64,000 nucleotides of DNA from the NCBI GenBank assembly GCA_024362935.1, contig JANCRA010000009.1:30103166-30167165 (forward strand), in the 5' to 3' direction. This document shows, piece by piece, positions 45,300-56,372 of this stretch (its first letter is position 1; each line of letters starts with the position of its first letter). A model generated the notes under the pieces. The model was not told the origin of the DNA, did not search any database, and worked only from the letters and a program-made list of their open reading frames with translations. The DNA is from Setophaga petechia (Eukaryota > Chordata > Aves > Passeriformes > Parulidae). The position numbers and the translations under genes are program-made.

Positions 45300-47040
45300 A
45301 AAAACAGGGAAACATTTTCATAAAATGCACAGAGGAAGAAACTGGGCATTAAGCTGAGCTTTAAATAGCAAAAGCACCTTACATGCAGGCCTCTCCTTGG
45401 AAAGGAGACAAGGAGAGTGGGTCCTGGTATGATACTGTAGGACTAACAGAGATATCATAAAAGGACAAGGATTCATCTTCCACAAGCAGCTTTATGTCAG
45501 TCATCTGAGCACAAAGGCCAAGTGGGTAGGAACCCAGAGCCACAGGATCAAGGACTTCTTGTTCTCTCTGAGCTCAGTGCCCCCCCTGCATTTGGAACTG
45601 GGGCTGTGACCTAGCAGCAGACTGCATGTAAGAGTCTCCCACAGCCCAGCTGCCCCTCTCAGCTGCTTAACTCTCCCATGCACCCCTCCACCTCTCTCCT
45701 TTTCCCAGATTTCCCTTGTGCCAGATGCCACAGCTGACATTCTCTGGGAACACGAAGTCCACTGCATGCCTGCAAGCTACAGGGAGGAGACTGCTGTGTC
45801 CTAGGCAGATGGGTAGGAGAACTGGATCTTGAGAGGTTTGTCTCCTGCCAGGGGAGGAAGCAGCAGCTCTTGCCTGCTTTGCTGCTTTTGGCACCATGAA
45901 GCTTCAGTTTGGGTTACCCACAGACACACATAGAGGTGGAGTCACTCAGTATATGGACATCCATTGGGAGGATTAAGCGACAAGCAGAGAACTTGAATTC
46001 CATATGACACTGTAATTAAATGGAAACAAGAGAACAATTGGTGCAGTGAAACGTCAGGTTTAATGTTGCTCTTGACCTGGTGAAAATCACAAGGTGTGCA
46101 GGACATATTTTCTGTAATTTTTCAAACAGTTTTCCCTTTTCCTTTCCACTGTTTTGTTTGCAATGCTCTTCAAGTGGGTGTGCTTTGACCTATTTGTTCC
46201 TCTGTATATGCTTAATGAAGTACAAGAATGCCTAGTGCCTATTAGATAATGTATTTCTTTATGGCTTTGTAGATGCTCATGCATAAACACATGCATTAAA
46301 GGCTTCACTTTGGTTGGCAAATAGCACTTCCTAATGTGTTCACCACCCCAGATTGCATTTTACTGGGGTAAAAATAAAGGGAGGCTGTCTCAGCCTACCT
46401 GGGTTACCTCCATGACATTTCCTGCCATCATGTTTTGTTTGCTGGTGTCCTATCTCCCAGACTGAGTAGAGGAGCACTGCACAGCCCGGGGCAGGGGAAA
46501 GCCCTCTCCAGTTCCCAGCAAAGGCAGGCCCTGGGGACTGAGAAAGCACTGTTCGTTGGTTGTCTCAGCAGTTCTTTGGTTGATCAGGTCTTGAAAAAGT
46601 GACCTCAAACCAGGTGGGAGTTGTACACTGTGAGCTCATGACAAACACTGTGGGTTCTGATGAGATATGCTACAACCAGTAACCAGATTTTTTAAAGTTC
46701 GTGGGACAGGCTTCAGCAAGTTGTCTCCGGGTAAAGTGTCTTAGGAAGAAACATCATGCAACCACAGATTGATGACTAAAGCTATCTAAGGACTGGTGCT
46801 TACCTCAGCTGGAGCTGTAAGTACAGTGAAGAGCACCTGGGGGCAGCCCTGAGCACCTAGGCAAGGAAACTGAGAGAACCTGAGAACCTGTACAAAACGG
46901 AGTAGTGCTGAGACAGGTTTTGGAGCTCAATAGGAGAGATTTGGGCATGTGTGGGACTCAGGGCAGTTCTCATGGCCTGACATAAAGATTAGGATCAGAC
47001 TGTGATGGTAGACAGTAAAGCTAGAAGATGGGTGGAGAGA
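45300..47040. other. Unannotated, gene-poor DNA
   Basis: A moderately C/T-rich part at 45.5-45.9 kb gives open frames of up to 88 codons without any recognisable protein. Confidence 0.45.
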
Positions 47041-47043
47041 GGA

Positions 47044-47095
47044 TCCCAGAATATTGAGTTGGAAGGGACCCACAAGGATGTTGTGACAATCTGTA
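47044..47095 (-). mobile_element. CR1 LINE 3' remnant
   Basis: CCCAGAATATTGAGTTGGAA followed by GGGACCCACAAGGATG is the reverse complement of a CR1 terminus. Only about 50 bp is recognisable. Confidence 0.7.
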
Positions 47096-49500
47096 TTTCT
47101 ATAAATGCATTATCTCCCAAAGTAATTATCAGATGTGAGAGTTCTGTTGCATTTTAGTTCTAAGACCAGATGTGTATGATAGATATGGTGCATTGCCTAT
47201 AGGCAGCTTGATTAGTCATTTTATTGGATTGACGGGGAAATCACTGCTGCAACTTTCCATTCTCTTTATTCCTTCTTCTCTCTAATTTTTATTTTCCTGC
47301 ATTCAACAGTTTTCCCTTTTATTTCCTGTAATTTTCCTCTTAATTTTTCTCTGATTTGCAAGCTGAGATAGAGGCAACAACATTCTCCTAGTTTAGTAAC
47401 GGCTCAGAAGATACGTGGTTTCTCCTGGAACTAAAATATGACTGCATTTTATTCAGATTTATTTTAGTTATTGATTTATATTTAAAGGTTTATGGGGTTT
47501 TATCTTTGGTTTGGGGAGAGATTTGTGTCTCAGGAGTGTTGATTTTCAACTGAAAGAGCAAATCTGTTGACTTTTTGGTCACATGCATTGCATTTGTTTT
47601 CAGGCACATTCATTTGAGTTTCTGGTAGTCATCCATTTCAAAACCATTTTGAAAGATGCTTATTCTTGTAAAATAATTTGTTTGCAATTGACCATATCCC
47701 AGTGATTCCTTGTATTTTCCTTGTACTTTGTGCCCAAAAATTCATGGGGTTGCAGATTAGTTACTAACTTCTTGCTTGTACAGATTATTTGGAAAACATC
47801 TAGGAACTAAACTTTTCCTGCACTATATTAATTATTCGAATTGCCATTTGAATCCTTGAATTTAGCTCAATATATTTAGATGACAACAAACACCAGCTTT
47901 CATTCTGTTGCTGTGTGGGACAGCTACAATTGCCAGAAGAAACCGAAGTGAAATTACATCACTGCAAGTTAGATTATTACATTACTTGATGAATATAGTG
48001 CAGTTTATTCCAGATAAAGGTGTATTCAGCTACCTTAGAGACAATATTTGTATTTCTTACACACACTGTCTTTAATGGAAGGGAAAAAAAATGAGTGAAC
48101 TGTATCTGCTATGGACTTTGGGCTGCAATTGTGAACACCCAGCTCTTCCGAGAGTTACACGCTTCGTGCAAGATTGAGTAAATTGCAGTCAGCTGTAAAA
48201 TCAAATGACTTCTAAGTTGCCACATGGCACCACCACAGAAATGAACACTGCATGTGTCTAGCTTGCTTCAGAGGTGCACCAGTAATTTGTACTGGCTTCT
48301 GAGCCATGGCTCAGTCCTGCCCACAGCATCTTTATGATCTTCTTCCTGTGCCCTTCAGCCTGCCCAGAGATCCCTGCTGGACTGGTACTCATACCCCCAC
48401 CTTAGTCAGTGTGAAATAAGCTCATGCCCATGAACTCATGCACAAAAGTTGCAGCTGCAGCACACACATCCTGTCTGGAACAGAGGCAGGAATACCATCC
48501 ATTTCCTCAAAGTTTCCTACACTCTTCTGTGGTGAATAGTCCCAACATCTTGTTCTGCAAAAATCTGGTACATCCTGAAAGTCCATCCCGTATCCTAAAC
48601 AAAGACAAGGCCTTGCAAAATAAAGCGAGGCCAGAACAAAATAATACTGGACTACATAATTTAAGAATGTCCTGAAACATATGAGCAGGGGGAATGATAT
48701 GAAGTCACAAAATCAGTCTTCTAATATATCCTAATTCTGAATCCTTTGTTGTACAACCTAAATGATTTTTTAAAAATCGGTTGTGTGACTGTGATACCGA
48801 GGTGAATTGAAGGGTAAGGACTGAAGAGCTGATAGCTAATGGGAAAAGATACAGCAGAGTTAAATAAAGTAACTTTAGAAGGCACATAATTTAGCTATAT
48901 ACTTGGAAGAAGCTTGGTTTTGTAAAGGGCAGGATGTGAAGGGTGAAGACCTGAGGAGCCTCTTGGGAGAGGGGGAAAAGTACTAAGGTATTTTCAGCTC
49001 AAGGGAAGACAAATTACAGAGGTCTGAACTTTGGTTCCCAGCCCAGAATACATTGAAAATTATCTCGGCAGGCTAAAGACTGGAATAGTCCCTGAAGAAG
49101 AGACAAAATTTCCCAGCTTTCATCTGTTATTTTTATTACGTGTACACATAGGCTGTAGAAAACTGCTGAGAACAGAATCCACCTCTGGTCATTCCCAGTG
49201 ACAGCCATCAAAAAGCAGAAGCTGCATTTCCAGTTAAGGAAGCATCTTGTTCTGACACAATGCTAAAAACATACTGCGAGGTCGCTGAAGCATCATATAG
49301 AAAATTTTCAGATTGGTAGCAGTAAGGATCATAAAGATAGAAACAGGAGAGGAGAATTAAATTATTAACAACCCTTCAGATTTCTTCCAGCATGTACACT
49401 CCTCTGGGCAAAACAAAGCATTGATGCAGCATAGGATTCCAAACAAATTTATTTTTTCATCCTTTTTATCAGAGGCAGAATTGTTTAATAACTTTCTTTG
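47096..49500. other. Unannotated, gene-poor DNA
   Basis: AT-rich with no recognised gene or repeat. Confidence 0.45.
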
Positions 49501-49549
49501 GAAATAGTAAGGTCCAGCCCCAAACGCTTGGGCGCTGAAGTGCGGAGAG

Positions 49550-49930
49550 ATTTTCCAGGAGCCCAGTGACTCCCGCCTCCGTTGGGTGGGGCTTCATTTT
49601 GCTCCTGGCAGCCGCTCCTCAGGGGGTAGTTCTTCCCCTGCCGGCTTTCTCTAGGGTTTCATGGCAGGGGGCAAAACTTGGGGAGGGAGTATTCTGCCCC
49701 TGCAGGATCCCAACCGCCCTCGATATACACACGGTGACGATTAGTTTCTTAACAGATGGTAATTCTGGGAGGCTGGGGGTGGTTCGTTGTCCCCTGCTTT
49801 GCGAGTCTCCCACCCCCTCTCGGACTGTCGGGGCGGGGGAGGGGCTCCAGCCGCCGGCTCGAGGAGGGGGAGGAGAAGGAGGAAGAATAGTGTCTGCGGC
49901 TCCGTAGGAAAGTCGGTCAATAAAGACAGA
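49550..49930 (+). promoter_or_regulatory. GC-rich, promoter-like region
   Basis: A shift to GC-rich sequence with G-rich runs (GGGGCGGGGGAGGGGC near 49830) and purine tracts (GAGGAGGGGGAGGAG) lies immediately left of exon-like segments. No TATA box is obvious. It may be an alternative promoter of the plus-strand gene proposed here. Confidence 0.45.
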
Positions 49931-50273
49931 CACTATTAAGGGGAAGACGTAGCACTGCTTTATCTGCCTTCAAGTGAGTATCTCCTTCCCCTGGTGGGCT
50001 TTGGTATAAATGGAAGAGGAATTTCAGCTGGCTCGAGCTAAACAACGTTTCTGTGTAAATACACAACGTGCTTCCTCCTACGTTTTCTCTTGCAGATGGG
50101 GCTCAGCTGAACGAGCTCTCTTGAATCCCGTCGTAAGCACCACCATGCGGGAACCAGGGTAGACCTACCAGAGGCTGCAGCAAGAGCCTGGGCGGCCCTA
50201 AGCAGAAGCGATGAGTTCTGTCCTCTTCTCTGGGATGATTTAAAGATAAAATAAGCTGCTCTGTTAACAACCG
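49900..50273 (+). ncRNA. Candidate two-exon 5' untranslated segment or lncRNA start
   Basis: A donor CAA|GTGAGTA at 49974, an acceptor with a pyrimidine tract TTTTCTCTTGCAG ending at 50095, and a strong donor CCG|GTAAGTG at 50274 together define a short first exon ending at 49973, a 122-nt intron and a 178-nt second exon (50096-50273). The second exon has ATG at its first base but meets TGA after four codons, so it is non-coding or 5' untranslated. The start at 49900 is a guess. It could be a 5' exon of the neighbouring plus-strand gene. Confidence 0.35.
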
Positions 50274-50454
50274 GTAAGTGAGCACCCCTGGTTTATCCAG
50301 TATAGGTCTGTAAACCCTTGCACAGGCTGAGTGGATCTCATGGACAGTACCTAAACCCATAGGATTGGGTACCCTGGTAGTGCTTACTCCCGAGTTTGCC
50401 GGTGTCTCTGCCGCGGGACACGTGACGGTTGTCGGGAGACGTTCCACGGTCGGA

Positions 50455-50512
50455 CACGATGGATCTCGGGGGTCTTTTCCAACCTTAACCATTCCATGAT
50501 CTTCTTACGTCA
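50455..50512 (+). mobile_element. CR1 LINE 3' remnant
   Basis: GATGGATCTCGGGGGTCTTT then TCCAACCTTAACCATTCCAT and GATC match a CR1 3' terminus in plus orientation. Only the last roughly 55 bp is clear. Confidence 0.68.
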
Positions 50513-50849
50513 TTTCAGACGGGAAAGCTTCCAGCTTTAACGTCGTGTAGAGTTTGTATGCATGCTTCCAATTTTAAAATTTCCTTCAGGTGAATGCTGA
50601 TGGCAGTAGCTGCCAAAAACATTGTTGTTCAATGTAAATTACTGCGTATTCAAAGGCAGAACTAGCTCTTTCAATACATCAGCGTGTTCCTCGGTGAAAG
50701 CACTCAAGGAATTAAACTGAATTTCTAGAGGGATGGAGCCTGCCTCTACAAGCCTCCTTTGAAGAGAACACAATTTTAATCGGTTTTGAGAGCTGGTGAC
50801 ATGAGACGTCCCAGACCTTTCCCAGAGATTCCTGGGAACTTCACGGGAA

Positions 50850-51600
50850 AAAAAAACAGGGCGGTGTAGCCCGGAGCCGGTTCCCGGTGGGGTGAGCCCA
50901 ACAGAAACCGAAGCGCCGCCACCCCCCGCTTTCCCGGCGGCTCTTGGATGCGCCTGATGCCACAGGCGGGCGGCCGGCGCCGGGGAGCGGGGCACAGGCC
51001 GGGCTGAGGCGCTGCCCGGGTCCGCATGCGGGGCTGGGTGTCGCCACCTCGGGCAGCGGGGAGCGCGGGAGGGTCCGGCGGGCAGCTGTGCGCCTCCGCA
51101 CACAGGTAGGCGGCTCCGGGTGGGGACCACTGACGGAAAGAAGGGGCCGCCCGGCTTTCCTCGGCTGCTCCTGGTGGGCTCGGGGCGGGGGAGCCGCCCG
51201 CCTTCCCCCAACCTCCCGGAGTAGCTCCGCTGGCAGGCCGGGGTGGCGGGCGGAGCCGCCTCGAGGTCCCTCGCGGGCGGTGAGTCGCGGCGGGCGCGCC
51301 AGCGGGACGCGAGTGCGGGAAGGCGGGGATGGATAGGGCGATGAGGGGCGGCGGGGCCCGGTGCTCCGAGGTGGGCAGAGCAGGGATGGTGAACGGTGAT
51401 CTCATGCGGGCAGAATAGCCCCACGCAGGGGGAGCCTCCCGGCAGAGCTGACGGCGACCCGTAAGTAAAATTGGACAGGAGATTTTGTGGCTTCTGTTGA
51501 ATTGCTCGGCTCGGGTAATCCCCGGCCGTTTTGCCATGGCTACCGGTCAGGCAGGTTCGGATAAAAGATTGCTTCTAGCGAGGGTACCGAAAGGGAGCTG
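50850..51600 (+). promoter_or_regulatory. CpG island with a strong splice donor; possible ST3GAL6 promoter and first exon
   Basis: About 700 bp of CpG-dense DNA in AT-rich surroundings. On the plus strand a consensus donor GACCC|GTAAGTA lies at 51461 and a second candidate CACACAG|GTAGGC at 51108, so a 5' non-coding exon ending at 51460 is plausible. In mammals ST3GAL6 lies head-to-head with CPOX on this side, so this is the natural candidate, but no ST3GAL6 coding exon is visible. Minus-strand frames of 253 and 261 codons here are stop-poor GC-rich shadows. Confidence 0.5.
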
Positions 51601-54600
51601 CTCCTTGGAAATCCCGAAGGCTTCGGGGAAGGAACAATGGCTCTGTGGGTAGACTCTGCCTTAAGCTATGCAAATCCATTATTTGCATTTGAGGAAAGAA
51701 ACAAACCCTGGAAATTTAATGTCCGCTGCCTTTTTTTTATTTTTGGTTTTTTTTTTTTTAAAAACTATTTGTATTATTATTTAACAGCGGGGGTGGTGTT
51801 TCAGTTTTAGTTAGAGCAAGTGGTGAGATCAGTCCTGCTGCCCTTTCTCAAAATTTCCAGGAAGATGAGCGGCTGGTCTGAGATTTGTGCCTGTTGTGTT
51901 GTTACCGACTTGAAACTTCTGTCTAGTTTTCTTCAATTTTTTTCTCTTTCTTCATCCGTGTTTTACTGAGCTATTCTCACATAGTGTGATTGCAGAACTA
52001 TTAAGATTGAGTTTAGTGATGGGATAAAATTACTTATTTTAATCTGGTAATTCAGCTGAACTGTGTGGAAATGTTATAGATAAAAATTATGAAAGTGTTA
52101 CAGAGAAAAGGTATATATAAAATATTTCTCTGGAGAGTGCCATGGAGACTACATGGTCACTCCTAAACTGAAGGAACTAAATCCAGAAAGGTGTTGAAGG
52201 AAAAGGAAATGTGCATGGAGCAGGGTTTCCTGCCCATCAACACGCAGTATGCTTGTCTGACTAGGTCTCAGAAGTGATATTTTGAAAGTAAAATAACTTG
52301 CCTTTCACATGTAGGGCTTCACCAGCTGTAGCTCTGGTTTTTATTTCACTTAAATAAATTTGCTTACCTTTTCTCCCCAATCTGATGCAGTACCTGCTCC
52401 TTTACCTCATCTGTCTCTGCTGAGCTCATACAGTTCATTAAGTTACATTTTAGGCTTGTGGCTGTTATTAAGGCAACAGAATTAAAGGTTGTCTTAATAA
52501 CAGCCAGTCTTAGTCACAGGTCTCCCTGAAGGTCATATTCACTTTAGCAGACTTCTCATGCTTGTGGGATATATGAATCATCCCCCGAGGCTCATGAGTT
52601 GCCCAGTGTCCTTATCTCTCCCTGTTCAAAGGTAGGAGGAAAAGATCTTCTCTGGAAGCAGTTGCCAGTTGGGGATGTGACAGTGGGAACAGTTGCAGAG
52701 TGTTCAGCTGAGACGCTAGAACCTGAAAGCTGATAGAAAGATCACCAGTACCTGAGTCCTAAGTTATGAACAGGTTGGGAGATACTTGAGTTACAGGGAT
52801 TTTGGTTAGAGCAAGGTGTTGGACAAGACATTATGTTGATATGTACTATATATATGCTGTTAATGGTTTTAGCAATTATGCAGGGGAGTTGCCTGACTGA
52901 AGAGGGAAATACAGCAGGTGAAGTGGTGACAGATCTCCTTTGCAGTGGGAAGTGCTTCTCCCTTACCTTCTCCTCAAGACTGTGATAGCTTACAAACAGA
53001 GGCAGTTCTAGAAGATTTTAGATGATTGCTTTCTTCCTTAGGTGTTCATTTTTGGATAGAAACTGATGTGAAAGCTTATTTGTGCCATTAGCACTTCTGT
53101 CTCAGGCTTGTTCTCTTTGTTAGTTTCTGAGCATGCTGTGATTGGTGTCTTTTGGTAAAAGTTTGACTCCCCAAAACAGGTTTGGAAAAGTTAACATAAA
53201 GCAGCTTTGGCTGATTTATGGTTTTCTTCTTGGTGTTGTTTCATATGCTTCTGGGTGTTGATTCAAATACACTGGCCTGGAAGAGGATGCAGTCAGATGG
53301 ATCATTTGAACATAAAGCTTGTGAGACCACCATGAGTCTCAGTGAGGTTGTCGATGCCACTGACTTAAAAGGGCTTTTGAGGAAGGGCTTTTGGTTTTGT
53401 GGGTTGTTTTTTTTTCCTCCACAGTGTATCTTGCTAGCTGTGGACAGGATCTAGGTTTGTCTTTGTACATTAACATTTAAGGTTATTTTACTTAAGAGCA
53501 TAAAAGGTTGGTTTTGCTTCATGTATGATGTGAGGTACTCTGTCTTGGTTCCCTAGTTAAATGTATTTTAGGGGTTGGCTCAAGACTTCCTGAAATACCT
53601 TTTTTTACAGAGAGCTTTCCCTACAGATGGTTGCACTGTTTCAACTAAATCAATTGAAGTGTGCCCTGTGTTTTGAGGAGGAGTTTCGTTTTTCAAGCTT
53701 ATGACATGTAATTTGTCTTTCATTTGAATAATTTATTCATCAATTTCTCTAGCTTTATAGATAAGCTATAGTATAGTAATACTAATTAACTAATTTATGG
53801 GGTAACTGAATGTACAGATTTTTTCCTTTTTCAGAGTGTCTATTTTCTACTGTCAATTTTCTCAAAATACCAGAAGCTGTGTAGAGAATAAACCACCCCC
53901 TAAACTTCCCCTTTAATCCAGTTTCTTCTGCTTTTGCAATGTTACGTATGGTTGCTTGTATACTTATTCCCAGTCTTCAAGGGAAATGAAAATAAAGCTA
54001 CTTGAACATATTTTTTGCTGTGTGAATTTTCTAAAGCTTAAATTTTTCTTTTACCCTCCTTCCAGAAGAGCCTAAAACCTCAGCTTTTCTTGATTTCATG
54101 TATATTGAGGTCTAGAGGAAAAGAGGATGTGCATGCTGTTGTTTTGTTTATAAGTCTCTTTTCAGCAGCTCTCACTTTGCAGTTTAGTGTATTAATCACT
54201 GATACCAATACCAGTAGTGGTATTTGTGCAGTGAGGTTGAAAAGTGATGGGCAGTATTAGCTAGCATGGGCTGTGAAGCAAAAGCAGGGAATCCGTGGGT
54301 TGCATGCAGTGTTAATACATTTTGAAAAATGTGTTGAAAAAATGCAGGTACAGAATGTGGTAAAATACCCTGCAGCAGTAGTTCTTGCTGTGTTTTGTAC
54401 CTATCATTCTGAAATACCATGTCCTTTTAAAGTTTATTTTGCTCAGCTGGATTGGCTCTTCAGTGTTCCAAGCTTGGTTGTTCTTTGGTCTTGAAGGCAA
54501 AAATGACACCTTGGTATCCTGTGAGGAAGACCCTTTACAGCACTGTCACAGAGTAAGAGAACTGTGAGTGTTCCTGGATAATAACCTAAACTAGTGTGGA

Positions 54601-56320
54601 ACTGTTCAGTTACCTCTGCTCCCAGCCCTAACAGCAGCAGTAAAACTGGAGTATGGTGTGCCAGGGTTTTTTTTAACATTGTAGTGTAAAAGGAGAACCA
54701 GGAAGAGTAAGGTAAAAAAAATGGAATACCTTCCACTTGCCCTGACTTTGAAGGGAAGGCTGGAAAGCCTACAGAGCCAGTTGATCTTCCATTCTGTTAG
54801 GAAGGCCAGAATGGAATAATCTAGGAACTGGTTTTAAGAGTAGGCAGGAGTGAAATTATGGTCTCTCTTAATCACTGAAACTCTTAATATCTCTTGATTT
54901 ATAGTGTGAATTTCCTGAGCTGCAGTATTGCTTTCTTTTGGGCCACTAGCCAGTAGAAAACTATTTATGAGGTGTGTGGCTAGCAGTCTTAGATTTGCAC
55001 AGACTCTTCAACTCACTTTTAAAAGAATAGTTTTAGCCCTTGTTGTGAGTGCAGGTCAGAAACACTAAAATAGGGATCTACTGCAGAGCTTAGAAAAGTT
55101 CTTTGTTGGACTGGATCTGCAGACTGACATTTGCATTGCAGAGGTATCCAGACACTGCTTGTTTTCCCTGCTTTGTGGAGTCCTGAGGCCAGCACTGAAA
55201 TGAGAATGGTGTGAGGGGCATAAAGCTTTATCCTGGGCCTTAGCAGAAGTGGGCAGAGGAAATGTGATGGCCATTTAATAGTCAATATGGAATGTGTGTG
55301 TGTTTATAAAATACAAATTGCCTCACATGTGGGATGAGGGGAGAAATCCCTTTCTCAGAGTAATAAAGAAATTGAAGTTGTGTTTTTGCCATAGTCTTTT
55401 TTTTTCTTTCTTTTTTTTTTTTTTTCCTCATGTAGTTGTAGGTTAACATAACTCCCTCCTGGGCAGGTAATTTTTGAAGGTGGGTTGTGCTGATAGTTTT
55501 TTGCCTGCAGGATGACATGTGGGGGGAATTGACCTGTTTCAGAGCAGTGGCATCCAAGCACAATGCAAGGGAAGATCCTGTGGGTTTTTCTCACTGCAGT
55601 GAAGAGACAGGAATATGTTTGCTGGCAAGGAGCTGTTGGTGAATGAAACTTTGTTCATCATTTGCCAGTTAGGACAGATATTTCCTGGTTCTTCTGAGTT
55701 AAAAAACCGGCCAACCTGGTATCATCCACCAGTGTTGCATGTGAGCACCCTGGAAACATTTCTATCTCTGCAGTGCTTGGGGTAGTCTGAAGTTGATGTG
55801 TGGGACTGAGACTAGGAGAGGGTGGTGTAGATGTGAGATAGGCTGTAAGGTTTGTTTGAACACATTTGCACAAGATTAAATGGAGACATAATATTAAATC
55901 CACTTGGTGAAGCATGGGAACAAGTTAGGATTTGTCCAGATTGCTGAATGTGCACAAAGCTTGCTGGCATGTGGTAGCTAGTCTTCATTGTGCCCCTTGT
56001 GTAGACAAGTTACTGCCTTCTCATTTTGTATCTGGAAAAAGCCTGGTGTTTTTTTTGTTGTTGTTGGTGTGTGTGTTTAATTTTCCCTTCCAGGAAACTG
56101 TTAAAACTATGGCTAGCTTTGCCATATTTAATAAATCACGGTGACACTTGTCTCAGCTTAGAAGCTGGAGTGCTCTATAAGCCCCCTTCACTACCTCCCA
56201 GTTTTACAGCCACCCATGGCAGTTTTAATTTTCCAGTCTCAGAAAGTTGAGATGTGGGGGTATGGGTGCACAATGGGAATGAAACACAAAACGGCCATGA
56301 AATACTGCTTTTAAGTAATC
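51601..56320. other. Unannotated AT-rich DNA, possible first intron
   Basis: No coding exon or repeat family recognised. Open frames are below 100 codons. Confidence 0.4.
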
Positions 56321-56324
56321 ATCT

Positions 56325-56372
56325 CCTCCTGTCACTGCTGGAGACGGAACTGGGCTGGATGGACACTGACAT
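56325..56372 (+). mobile_element. Possible ancient LINE (CR1/L3-type) remnant
   Basis: CACTGCTGGAGACGGAACTG followed by GGCTGGATGGACAC resembles the 3' part of old amniote CR1/L3 elements. It is very short and diverged. Confidence 0.35.

Noticed and set aside
50639..51537. Minus-strand open frames of 261 and 253 codons across the CpG island
   Set aside because: Pro/Arg/Ala-rich translations from stop-poor GC-rich DNA, overlapping in two frames, with no recognisable domain. Better explained as a promoter island.
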